NCBI GenBank assembly: GCA_964528535.1
Contig: CAZGSQ010000148.1
Location: forward strand, 1 to 8,676
DNA: 8,676 nucleotides
From: CAINVV01 sp964528535
GTDB taxonomy: Bacteria; Bacteroidota; Bacteroidia; Bacteroidales; Prolixibacteraceae
Reading direction: 5' to 3'
The notes below the pieces were generated by a model that made no database searches, had not been told where the DNA came from, and saw only the letters and a list, made by a program, of their open reading frames with translations. The position numbers and the translations under genes are program-made. This document shows, piece after piece, positions 1 to 6,100 of this stretch. Position 1 is the first letter of the stretch; each line of letters begins with the position of its first letter.

Positions 1-49
1 ATCTTCACGGCTCTGAACACTCTTTCCCTACACGACGCTCTTCCGATCT
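1..49 (+). other. Illumina read-1 adapter, left end (artefact)
   Basis: Bases 17-49 match the well-known Illumina TruSeq read-1 adapter, running from ACACTCTTTCCC to GCTCTTCCGATCT. Bases 6-16 (CACGGCTCTGA) precede it and are also found, inverted, at the other end of the window. This is synthetic library sequence, not part of the organism. The natural insert starts at about base 50, directly after the final T of the adapter, as expected for T/A ligation. Confidence 0.97.
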
Positions 50-907
50 GTGGGGATAGAGAACGGCATCATGGGCCTACCCGATGTCTACACCCCCGAC
101 TTTGGGTCAAAAGTCGATGCTGCCATCAGGGATTTCGTCACCCCCTACCGTGAAAACCCATGGCTCATTGGCTACTTCACAGGAAACGAACCCTCCTGGA
201 CCGGACAGGAAGAGCGGCTCTGCAGCCTGATCCTCGAAGGAAAAGAGAAACCCATACGGACGGCTTTGAACAAATTTTTAGCCAATGGCGACACACCCGA
301 AAAAAGAAAACAGTTTGTCTTCGACACCTTCCGAATCTTCCTGCAGACCATCAACAAGACCGTAAAGAGCTACGATCCCAACCATCTGAACCTGGGAATG
401 CGGTTTGGGCATGTTCCTGGTAAGGAGATCATAGCCATCTGCAAGGATGTCTTCGATGTCTTCAGTTTCAACTGCTACGACCTCTATCCGAAGAAAGATT
501 TCATGGACCAGATTTCGGAAGGTACCGGTCTGCCGATGATCATCGGTGAATATCATTTTGGCACAGTCGACAGGGGCATGGCACAGTCGCTCTGGCAAGT
601 CAATTCACAGAAAGAGCGCGGAGTCGCTTTCAGCTACTACACCGAAAGGGCTTATTCCCATCCCGGATTAATCGGTACAGCCTGGTTCCAGTGGTGCGAC
701 CAGGATCTGACAGGCCGCAACGATGGCGAAAACTACAACTGCGGATTGGTGGATGTAACCGACCGACCTTACCCGTACATGGTGGATGCTGTTCGCAAAA
801 CAACAAAATTGCTGTACAACATTCACAATGGCGCTACGCAGCCAACCGGGCAGCAACCAGTCAAGGCAAGAGGGCATGGTGCAATACCTGATTTGTGGGA
901 GAAGTAG
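50..907 (+). CDS. GH50-like (agarase-like) glycoside hydrolase, C-terminal fragment
   Basis: This is the C-terminal part of a retaining glycoside hydrolase with a (beta/alpha)8 barrel (clan GH-A). It would hydrolyse a polysaccharide or oligosaccharide, probably outside the cytoplasm. About 285 codons are present. The GTG at base 50 is simply the first codon after the adapter, so the true start and N-terminal domains are missing. In fragment numbering, the GYFTGNEPSW segment (41-50) carries the likely acid/base Glu47 after Asn46, and the IIGEYHFGTVDRG segment (164-176) carries the likely nucleophile Glu167. The later WFQWCDQ...TGRNDGENYNCGLV stretch closely resembles the corresponding end of GH50 beta-agarases, as I remember that family. 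Other GH-A families are possible. Agarose as substrate is only a guess. The stop is TAG at 905-907 and no terminator hairpin follows. Confidence 0.7.
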   Translation: MGIENGIMGLPDVYTPDFGSKVDAAIRDFVTPYRENPWLIGYFTGNEPSWTGQEERLCSLILEGKEKPIRTALNKFLANGDTPEKRKQFVFDTFRIFLQTINKTVKSYDPNHLNLGMRFGHVPGKEIIAICKDVFDVFSFNCYDLYPKKDFMDQISEGTGLPMIIGEYHFGTVDRGMAQSLWQVNSQKERGVAFSYYTERAYSHPGLIGTAWFQWCDQDLTGRNDGENYNCGLVDVTDRPYPYMVDAVRKTTKLLYNIHNGATQPTGQQPVKARGHGAIPDLWEK

Positions 908-1037
908 GCTGTTCCGGTCGATTGTTCATTGCGTGAAAGGGTTTGGAATGCTTGGAAGGATAGAAATTGCAAACATATATGCCGTGAAGCCGGCACAGAA
1001 ACTTTTGTTATCTTTAAATCTTAAAATAGAGAAGCGC

Positions 1038-1685
1038 ATGAGAACACTATTTTTATTCCTGGTAGCATGCACATTGAGCCAGCCGGGTAGTTCCCAGAAC
1101 CGTTTGAAGGAGGTCACCCACTACCTCTTCCCTGAATTTACAAAGGGCAATGTCTTGCTTAAGTCCGGCATGAAGCAACAGACGTTGCTGAATTACAATG
1201 CGCTCACCGAGGAGATGATCTTCGACAACCAAGGCAAAAAACTGACCATTGGTCCTGTCGGTCAAATCGACACCATCTACATCGAAGGAAGAAAATTTAT
1301 CCCCTTCAAGGAAAAATTTGTAGAAATCCTCTTCCACCACAAGTTCGATCTCTATGCACAGTACAAATGCAGCATCGTCGATCCGGGAAAACCCGCAGCA
1401 TACGGTGGCACCTCTCAGACCTCATCAGTAACCAGCTATTCTTCCTACATGTCAGGTGGACAGGTATACGAGTTGGCCCTTCCCGAAGGAATTCAGACCA
1501 AACCATACACCGAATATTGGCTGCAACGGGAGGGGAAAGTAGTCGGATTTGTCAATTTAAGGCAACTCGCCAAACAGTTCAGTGACAAATCAGACCAGTT
1601 CAGGAAATATGTCAAGGAGAACAAGGTGACCTATGAAGATGAAGATAGCCTGGTGTCTTTGGTCAAATACATGGAAGAACAATAA
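1038..1685 (+). CDS. Exported protein of unknown function (Bacteroidota type)
   Basis: A 215-residue protein with an N-terminal export signal (hydrophobic residues 4-12, probable cut after SSQ at about residue 20). An LVAC at 8-11 looks like a lipobox, but the stretch before it is short for a lipoprotein signal. The start is the ATG at 1038 because it gives a proper signal peptide; the frame stays open back to 786, but that extension looks like noise. The mature part has a KSG...LNYN...EEMIF region, a DTIYI...RKFIP region, and a Gly/Ser/Thr/Tyr-rich segment (PAAYGGTSQTSSVTSYSS) followed by GGQVYELALP. I recognise this pattern from uncharacterised Bacteroidota proteins but know of no function. 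A TATCTTTA at 1009-1016 is close to the -7 promoter consensus, without a clear -33 partner. The gene ends 2 nt before the aldolase start, so the two are probably translated together. Confidence 0.8.
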   Translation: MRTLFLFLVACTLSQPGSSQNRLKEVTHYLFPEFTKGNVLLKSGMKQQTLLNYNALTEEMIFDNQGKKLTIGPVGQIDTIYIEGRKFIPFKEKFVEILFHHKFDLYAQYKCSIVDPGKPAAYGGTSQTSSVTSYSSYMSGGQVYELALPEGIQTKPYTEYWLQREGKVVGFVNLRQLAKQFSDKSDQFRKYVKENKVTYEDEDSLVSLVKYMEEQ

Positions 1686-1687
1686 AC

Positions 1688-2986
1688 ATGAAGAAATTAG
1701 ATACAGCCCTCATGCACCCCCGCGACCAGATCACCATGGTCATCGACAAGATATACAAAAGCGGACTCACCACTACCTCCGGCGGCAATGTCTCCATCAT
1801 CGACGACAACGGCGACATATGGGTCACCCCATCGGCCATCGACAAGGGCTCGCTTCGTCCTTCAGACATCATGGTCATCAGGAAGAATGGCGCCATCGAA
1901 GGACGTCACAAACCATCCTCCGAATACCCTTTTCACAGGGCCATCTACGAATGCCGTCCGGATATCAAGGCCATCATCCATGCCCATCCGCCGGCACTGG
2001 TCTCCTTCAGCATCGTTCGCCAGATCCCCAATACCAACGTTATTCCGCAGGCCAAAAACATCTGCGGCGGCATCGGCTATGCTTCTTACCAGCTTCCCGG
2101 TAGTGAAGGATTGGGAAGAGTGATTGCGGAAGAGTTCGAAAAGGGGTTCGAAGCAGTCATCATGGAAAACCATGGCACGGTGGTGGGTGGTACCGATCTG
2201 AAAGATGCCTTCCAACGGTTCGAGACGCTCGAGTTTTGTGGACGCACCATTCTTTATGGCAACATGATTGGCTCACCCAACTACCTCTCCGATGCGCAGA
2301 TCGAAGATTTCGAGGCGCAGATTCCCCACCTTTTGCCGGAGATGCCTGTGGTTGAACATCCTTCTGAGGAGCGCGCCATCCGCGAGGAGATCGTTCGGAT
2401 CGTCCACAGGGCCTGTAGCCAGGGACTGATGATCAGCTCCTACGGCACTGTTTCGGTACGGTGGAAAGGTGATGATTTTCTGATTACCCCTACCGGGGAG
2501 TCGCGTTGGGACATCCAGATTGAGGACATCGTCCAGATAAGAGATGGGAAACGGGAGAAAGGCAAGATTCCGAGCAGGGCCACCTGGCTGCACCAGGAGA
2601 TCTACAAGCGCTATCCGCATATCAACTCCATCATCCTCACCCAGACCCCCTATTTGATGACCTACAGCGTGACAGCCAAGAAATTCGACGTACGCACCAT
2701 CCCCGAGAGCTGGATCTTCCTGCAGGATGTGCCCAATGTACCCTTCGGCTCCCACTTTGCCGGTTCAGAAGTCATTCTTGACCTCCTTTCCGAAAACACT
2801 CCTGCCGTGATCATAGAGAACGACTCGGTACTCGTCACAGGCGACAAACTGCTGGGCACCTTCGACAGACTCGAAGTCGCCGAATTCAGTGCAAAATCGC
2901 TGATCATGTCCAACTCACTGGGAAGTCTGAACCCCATCAACAACGAGCAGGTGGAAGAGCTCAGAAAAGCATTTCTGCTCAAATAG
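1688..2986 (+). CDS. Double-domain class II aldolase/adducin family protein, second domain degenerate
   Basis: A 432-residue cytosolic protein made of two class II (zinc-dependent) aldolase/adducin domains. Family members such as L-fuculose-1-phosphate aldolase are usually a single domain of about 215 residues. Domain 1 (about 10-200) keeps the family signature: SGGN at 31-34 (substrate binding), Glu79 in the PSSEYPFH segment (catalytic acid/base), and zinc ligands His98 and His100 (HAHPP) and His162 (ENHG). Domain 2 (about 228-420) aligns by eye at an offset of 217-220 residues but has lost these: Asn34 becomes Thr254, Glu79 becomes Ala298, His98 becomes Leu317, His100 becomes Gln319 and His162 becomes Asp379. 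It is therefore probably a structural or regulatory pseudo-domain. The likely reaction is retro-aldol cleavage of a sugar phosphate; the actual sugar cannot be told. The gene starts 2 nt after the stop of the upstream gene, and the 55-residue gene follows 24 nt downstream, which suggests one operon. Confidence 0.9.
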   Translation: MKKLDTALMHPRDQITMVIDKIYKSGLTTTSGGNVSIIDDNGDIWVTPSAIDKGSLRPSDIMVIRKNGAIEGRHKPSSEYPFHRAIYECRPDIKAIIHAHPPALVSFSIVRQIPNTNVIPQAKNICGGIGYASYQLPGSEGLGRVIAEEFEKGFEAVIMENHGTVVGGTDLKDAFQRFETLEFCGRTILYGNMIGSPNYLSDAQIEDFEAQIPHLLPEMPVVEHPSEERAIREEIVRIVHRACSQGLMISSYGTVSVRWKGDDFLITPTGESRWDIQIEDIVQIRDGKREKGKIPSRATWLHQEIYKRYPHINSIILTQTPYLMTYSVTAKKFDVRTIPESWIFLQDVPNVPFGSHFAGSEVILDLLSENTPAVIIENDSVLVTGDKLLGTFDRLEVAEFSAKSLIMSNSLGSLNPINNEQVEELRKAFLLK

Positions 2987-3010
2987 TTAACAACAATTAA
3001 AAACTACCCC

Positions 3011-3178
3011 ATGCACCACCATTTCTTCTTCTTTCCCTTCTTCGCCATGATTCTCCGTTTGGGATTCCTGGTATTTGTCTGTTACGTGTGCTACAAATGG
3101 GTCACCAAATTTTTTGCCCAAAAGCAGGAACACAATGAGCTGCTGCGCGAAATTCTCAAGAAGATGGAGAACAGGTAA
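3011..3178 (+). CDS. Small single-pass membrane protein, 55 residues
   Basis: A short open frame from ATG 3011 to TAA 3176-3178, 24 nt after the aldolase stop on the same strand. The product opens with MHHHFFFFPFF, continues as one hydrophobic segment (about 12-30, containing LRLGFLVFVCYVCY), then a basic/aromatic border (KWVTKFF) and a charged amphipathic tail (EHNELLREILKKMENR) that could form a coiled coil. The layout of aromatic start, one membrane helix and charged tail is what real small membrane proteins show, so I believe it is expressed. No family or function is recognised. The stop codon lies inside a GTAACGTTAC palindrome at 3175-3184, which may mark the edge of the inserted island. 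Confidence 0.65.
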   Translation: MHHHFFFFPFFAMILRLGFLVFVCYVCYKWVTKFFAQKQEHNELLREILKKMENR

Positions 3179-3492
3179 CGTTACATTCATCACCTTTTCA
3201 TCACACTTTGGAGCCTGAAAATGAAGGAAAACCGCACTTGTTGCGAAGTTTTACGTTGAGACAGACTAATCATTACGAGTTGATTCTATTCTCAAAATCG
3301 TTAAAGCCAAAAAGCAGAGAGAAGCCGAATGCAAGATTTGTCGCATTTTTTGTCGCATTTAAACCGATACACGCCTCCAATGATTTTTTGGAATCTTCGA
3401 AATTTTGCACGAAGAAATAGCAAGGACCCAGATAGCCAAGGGCCCACGCCTTTTGCGACGAATTGTTCAGGTCATTTTGTTACAATGACCGC
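3179..3492. other. Intergenic stretch at the left edge of the island, no convincing gene
   Basis: No gene is recognised here. A + strand open frame at 3208-3420 (70 codons, TTG start) is low-complexity and matches no family I know. Structures present are a perfect 12-bp tandem duplication at 3337-3360, and a perfect 7-bp hairpin at 3470-3490 (GGTCATT, 7-nt loop, AATGACC) just before the first cassette-type repeat. The stretch may be a decayed cassette or a remnant of an older insertion. Confidence 0.4.
3337..3360 (+). repeat. 12-bp perfect tandem duplication
   Basis: TTTGTCGCATTT occurs at 3337-3348 and again immediately at 3349-3360. It sits inside the doubtful 70-codon frame, where it reads FVAF twice. 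It is probably a slippage or local duplication product. Confidence 0.8.
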
Positions 3493-3615
3493 TAAAGGTC
3501 GAGTGTAGCGGCAGTAAGTGATTGCGAACTTTGTCCCTGTCAAGCTAAACCGATGTTAATGCGGGGCAGAATGTTCGAATAGCGTGGAAACCTTATTGCC
3601 CACTGCACTTTGTTA
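3493..3615 (-). repeat. Cassette-type palindromic repeat, copy 1 (attC-like)
   Basis: An imperfect inverted repeat of 123 bp that is homologous to the copy at 4388-4511. The left arm GAGTGTAGCGGCAGTAAG (3501-3518) pairs imperfectly with the right arm CTTATTGCCCACTGCACTT (3592-3610). The element runs from TAAA to GTTA. It lies 13 nt downstream of the HigA stop codon, when read on the - strand. Size, dyad symmetry and position after the gene resemble integron attC sites, but the ends do not fit the canonical RYYYAAC/GTTRRRY boxes. Confidence 0.6.
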
Positions 3616-3628
3616 CCAACCGTACTAT

Positions 3629-4003
3629 TTATCTTACTAATTGATAATCACCAATTAATAATTTAGGCGACAAATTTAGTTTTTGGGTTAAATTTCGTAT
3701 CATGTCGACTGTTAGCTTTCTCTTGCGATTAAGAATCTCCGATACTCTACTCTTACCGCCAATTGAATCAACTAAATCAAGTTGTTTTAGTTGCATCTCT
3801 TCCATTCTAATCTTAATGGCTTCAATTGGGTCTGGAGCGTCTATTGGACAATATCGATTTTCGTATTCATCAATCATGAATCCAAGTATATCTGCTTCGT
3901 CGCTATCAGGAGACCCTATCTCTGCATCAAAAATTAACTCAAGACGTTCTAATGATAATCTATAATCCGATTCTGTCCTTATTGGTTTAATGTTCATAAG
4001 CAT
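3629..4003 (-). CDS. higA: HigA-family antitoxin, XRE-type helix-turn-helix
   Basis: A 124-residue antitoxin of the HigA family (XRE helix-turn-helix) that would bind the HigB toxin and repress the shared promoter. The N-terminal half (about 3-55) is the acidic toxin-contact region, opening with MNIKPIRTESDY and ending in the family-typical PIDAPDPIEAI (53-63). The DNA-binding domain spans about 62-115, with LKQLDLVDSIGGKSRVSEIL as the helix-turn-helix core (72-91) and NRKRKLT after it. Two ATGs are possible: 4003, used here, or 3997 two codons later, where homologues usually begin (MNIKP). The gene lies 5 nt after the HigB stop, so the toxin gene comes first, which is the usual order for HigBA and the reverse of most type II systems. 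Codon use and AT content differ from the flanking core genes, which points to transfer. Confidence 0.88.
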   Translation of the reverse strand: MLMNIKPIRTESDYRLSLERLELIFDAEIGSPDSDEADILGFMIDEYENRYCPIDAPDPIEAIKIRMEEMQLKQLDLVDSIGGKSRVSEILNRKRKLTVDMIRNLTQKLNLSPKLLIGDYQLVR

Positions 4004-4008
4004 ACTTT

Positions 4009-4305
4009 TTAAATTGTATTTACATCAATCTTATCATACTCGCTGTGCGTTCCAATGAACCGAATAAAAATCCATTGTTTCTCAAAGTTAAACCGTACAA
4101 CCAATCTGTATGAGTTACCCTTTATATTGAAAACAATTCGACTGTCTCTCAGAATACTTGCATTTACATAAGCCTGTTTGACTTCATTGGGAGTCCTCCA
4201 GTCAGAATTCATGGCTGTATCATACCATGTCTTCAAATACTGCTCAGTATCAGGGTGTTTCTCCCAATACTCGCTCAATGTACTTTTTGCAAAGATTCTC
4301 TCCAT
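4009..4305 (-). CDS. higB: HigB-family mRNA interferase toxin
   Basis: A 98-residue toxin of the HigB family (RelE-like fold), the kind that cleaves translated mRNA when not bound by its antitoxin. Visible family marks are RIFAKSTLSEYWEKHPD at the N-terminus, the central VKQAYVNASILRDSRIVFNI (42-61), the beta-strand NSYRLVVRFNF (64-74) and the C-terminal IRFIGTHSEYDKID (81-94) with basic and His residues typical of the active face (Arg67, Arg71, Arg82, His87). The start at 4305 (MERIF) matches the family start. A good Bacteroidota -7 box lies about 20 nt upstream at 4325-4332. Length is normal and no disruption is seen, so the pair is probably functional. Confidence 0.9.
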   Translation of the reverse strand: MERIFAKSTLSEYWEKHPDTEQYLKTWYDTAMNSDWRTPNEVKQAYVNASILRDSRIVFNIKGNSYRLVVRFNFEKQWIFIRFIGTHSEYDKIDVNTI

Positions 4306-4324
4306 TCAAATAGTCTTGTTGTTG

Positions 4325-4332
4325 CAAAGATA
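4325..4332 (-). promoter_or_regulatory. Bacteroidota -7 promoter box for higBA
   Basis: Read on the - strand, the sequence is TATCTTTGCAAC, a perfect match to the TAnnTTTG consensus of the Bacteroidota housekeeping sigma factor. It lies 19 nt before the HigB start codon, implying a short leader. No clean TTTG is seen at the ideal -33 distance, which this promoter class tolerates poorly but not always. Confidence 0.6.
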
Positions 4333-4336
4333 AAAA

Positions 4337-4351
4337 CAAATTCGCAATTTG
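4337..4351. promoter_or_regulatory. Candidate HigA operator, inverted repeat
   Basis: CAAATT-CGC-AATTTG is a perfect 6-bp inverted repeat with a 3-nt spacer, 4 nt upstream of the higBA -7 box. Antitoxins of this family bind dyads over their own promoter, so this is the natural candidate for autoregulation. The assignment is an inference from position and symmetry. Confidence 0.4.
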
Positions 4352-4387
4352 GGAACTTTTATGCAGGAATCTTTTGGGTAAGGTTGG

Positions 4388-4511
4388 TAACGGTTGAGTG
4401 TAGCGGCAGTAAGGGATTGCGGGCGACTTTACTGTCCACCTACACCAAAGTTTGAGCGGTTCAGAATGCTTGAATTACTACCGAAACACTTATTGCTGCT
4501 AAACTTTGTTA
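4388..4511 (-). repeat. Cassette-type palindromic repeat, copy 2 (attC-like)
   Basis: A 124-bp imperfect palindrome running from TAAC (4388-4391) to GTTA (4508-4511). Its first 26 bases differ from copy 1 at only two positions, including an identical GAGTGTAGCGGCAGTAAG block, and the right part shares CAGAATG, GAAAC, CTTATTGC and ACTTTGTTA blocks. The two ends pair with each other: TAAC...GTAGCGGCAGTAAG against the reverse complement TAAC...TTAGCAGCAATAAG. It lies between the small secreted protein gene and the higBA promoter, after the former when read on the - strand. Confidence 0.65.
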
Positions 4512-4555
4512 TGGGCTGAATTTTATTGCAAATGTATCTTTTATAGCAACAAACG

Positions 4556-4876
4556 TCAATTTAAAGTACAATTTGAAGCTGCATATTTACCCCAAAAAAC
4601 GTCCGGCAGTTTGGTCGATTTTATTTCGTTATACTTACTTTCAAATTCTATGATGCTCTTATTTGAAGCAGCATAAGAACCCCAAAAGTAATCACTGAGT
4701 CCGCTACTTTTTACTTCATTGTAACGTGTCATAAAGCTACAATTGAGAATGTTGCTAACCACACTAACTTCATTTGCAGTAACAGTTGCATTTGAACTTT
4801 GTTTACTTGAGGTTGATGAAGATGCAATCAATGTCATGGTCAATAGACCTGTGAATGTCAATAAAAATTTTCTCAT
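4556..4876 (-). CDS. Small secreted protein with an internal 30-residue duplication
   Basis: A 106-residue protein of unknown function. Residues 1-18 form a clear signal peptide (MRKFLLTFTGLLTMTLIA, probable cut at A18-S19; no lipobox Cys), followed by a Ser/Thr/Asn-rich linker (19-45). The mature part is two copies of one unit spaced 30 residues apart: 52-72 and 82-102, identical at 15 of 21 positions, pattern YNE(V/I)KS..L.D.FWG.YAASN. Single cysteines flank the pair (Cys46 and Cys103) and could close a disulfide after export. The start at 4876 is chosen because it gives the signal peptide. It sits alone between two palindromic repeats, like one gene of a cassette array, next to higBA. It could be a cell-surface, toxin-like or immunity-type protein, but no family is recognised. 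Confidence 0.7.
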   Translation of the reverse strand: MRKFLLTFTGLLTMTLIASSSTSSKQSSNATVTANEVSVVSNILNCSFMTRYNEVKSSGLSDYFWGSYAASNKSIIEFESKYNEIKSTKLPDVFWGKYAASNCTLN

Positions 4877-4947
4877 GCTAATAAAATAATTTACTGTGCT
4901 TACTCTAATCGGTTTTCAGCATCCCCGTTGCTGCTGGTAGCATCGTC

Positions 4948-5036
4948 TAAACTTGCCGCCAACTAAATTCTACCCGCTACAAGCCTTTGTCTAAATGGTG
5001 ATTGTTGAGATGTTGAGGGAGGTTGGTTGCGGGTTA
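4948..5036 (-). repeat. Possible third cassette-type palindromic element
   Basis: An 89-bp stretch whose ends are roughly complementary: TAAACTTGCCGCCAAC (from 4948) against the reverse complement of GGTTGGTTGCGGGTTA (to 5036). Like copy 2 it runs from a TAA(A/C) end to a GTTA end. Its sequence is not clearly related to copies 1 and 2, and an alternative pairing ACCCGC/GCGGGT exists, so the outline is uncertain. Its position upstream of the 106-residue gene would make it the boundary of that cassette. Confidence 0.35.
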
Positions 5037-5166
5037 TATTTCCTTGCCCCGAATCTATTTTTTTCCAGTGAAAGAGGATGTTTCTTTGGTGAAAACTGAC
5101 ATTGCGTCAGGTGAAATGCACTTTACGATGGTTCAAATGTACATGGTTGTGATTAGAGACCATTTT
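5037..5166. other. Intergenic, right edge of the island
   Basis: This stretch lies between the last repeat and the 3' end of the beta-barrel gene. An open frame crosses it on the + strand (5023-5244), but it runs into the coding end of the neighbouring gene and resembles nothing known. No terminator hairpin with a T-run is visible for the - strand gene that ends here. Confidence 0.4.
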
Positions 5167-6015
5167 CTACAAATAAATCCCTCCCCCTACCGAAACAAAA
5201 TCATAGGTCGGAGTTGCGATCTTCAGATGCTCGTAACCAACTGAGAAGAAGCAACGCTGCAGATGGTATTTGGCCTGCATCTCAAACTGATCGACGGGTG
5301 CATTGTTGACGAGACTCCACTTTGCAGCTCCATTCAGACTGAAATTTTTGGCTACAAACAGCTCGGCATTGAAACCATAGGAAACTCCGCTCTCTTTAAC
5401 ATCACCCCCTATGTAGGTGAAGCCCAAAGTCCACCCTAGATTGAACCGCTCCAACCTGATCCTGTCGTAACAGAGGTTGAAATTGAAAAGCGACAGATCC
5501 GAGTAAGTAGCAACCGGCAGCCCCTTCTCCTTCAGCAGGAAATAATCTGTCTGAAAATAGAAGTACTGAAAAGGCCTAAGCTTCAGTTTAAAATGATTGC
5601 CGTATGTATTTTCATTGCCATACAGATATTGATCGGAGAGGTCAATCCTGAATTTTTTAACCACCTCGGAGGTAGCACCCGGACCCTCGTAATTTCCGGC
5701 CTGACCCTCTTCATAATAGGGATAACTTGTGAGATTTCGGTGCAAATGGTCCTCTGCCTGATAATTGCCAATGGCGGCCTGGTAGGTCACAAACATGAAG
5801 GCCCTTGCAACGCCGCTGAAGAGCATGTATTCGAGCGAGCCTTCATGGAGGTTGTGAACGGAACCACCGCCGGAATGTCTGCGCTCTTGTCGCTCTCCCC
5901 GCTTCGCTCCGGCTGCAATCCCATCTCTCGATCTTTTGAGTTTATCCTGTGAAAAGAGGAGTTGGGAAATCGCCAGTAGGAGCAACAACAAAATGATTCC
6001 ATTTCTGTTTCTCAT
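5167..6015 (-). CDS. Exported protein, probably an outer-membrane beta-barrel
   Basis: An exported protein of 282 residues from the ATG at 6015, which gives a textbook signal peptide (MRNRNGIILLLLLLAISQLL then FSQ). An in-frame ATG at 6051 would add 12 residues ahead of it. After a basic, Gly/Ser-rich linker (KRSRDG..AGAKRGERQERRHSGGG) come an aromatic segment (SLEYMLFSGVARAFMFVTYQ) and then alternating strands, for example FKLKLRPFQYFYFQTDYFLL, LSLFNFNLCYDRIRL, FNLGWTLGFTYIGG and FSLNGAAKWSLV, ending FVSVGGGIYL. Alternating aromatic/hydrophobic strands and a C-terminal strand are typical of outer-membrane barrels. No specific family is recognised. It is transcribed away from the DUF4349 gene, sharing a short divergent spacer (6016-6100). 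Confidence 0.75.
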   Translation of the reverse strand: MRNRNGIILLLLLLAISQLLFSQDKLKRSRDGIAAGAKRGERQERRHSGGGSVHNLHEGSLEYMLFSGVARAFMFVTYQAAIGNYQAEDHLHRNLTSYPYYEEGQAGNYEGPGATSEVVKKFRIDLSDQYLYGNENTYGNHFKLKLRPFQYFYFQTDYFLLKEKGLPVATYSDLSLFNFNLCYDRIRLERFNLGWTLGFTYIGGDVKESGVSYGFNAELFVAKNFSLNGAAKWSLVNNAPVDQFEMQAKYHLQRCFFSVGYEHLKIATPTYDFVSVGGGIYL

Positions 6016-6100
6016 CGCCGAAGGGATTAATTTTACCACGAATCTAACCATTTAATTTTATAAAAGAATTACCTTCACGGAAGTTCAACAGCTATATTTC

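Noticed and set aside
786..1037. N-terminal extension of the exported protein gene
   Set aside because: It overlaps the end of the GH50-like gene and would bury the signal peptide; ATG 1038 is a better start.
2273..2755. 160-codon open frame antisense to the aldolase
   Set aside because: Shadow of a well-supported coding region with no family features.
3208..3420. 70-codon open frame on the + strand
   Set aside because: TTG start, partly made by a 12-bp tandem duplication, no recognisable domain, and opposite to the strand of the island's genes.
3493..4511. Direct repeats as a CRISPR array
   Set aside because: Only two related copies, about 123 bp long, separated by two genes; no short regular spacers and no cas genes.
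5023..5244. 73-codon open frame on the + strand
   Set aside because: TTG start inside the palindromic region, and its end overlaps the coding end of the beta-barrel gene; no recognisable features.
6093..6100. TATATTTC as a -7 promoter box for the DUF4349 gene
   Set aside because: It directly abuts the start codon, leaving no room for a transcription start and leader.
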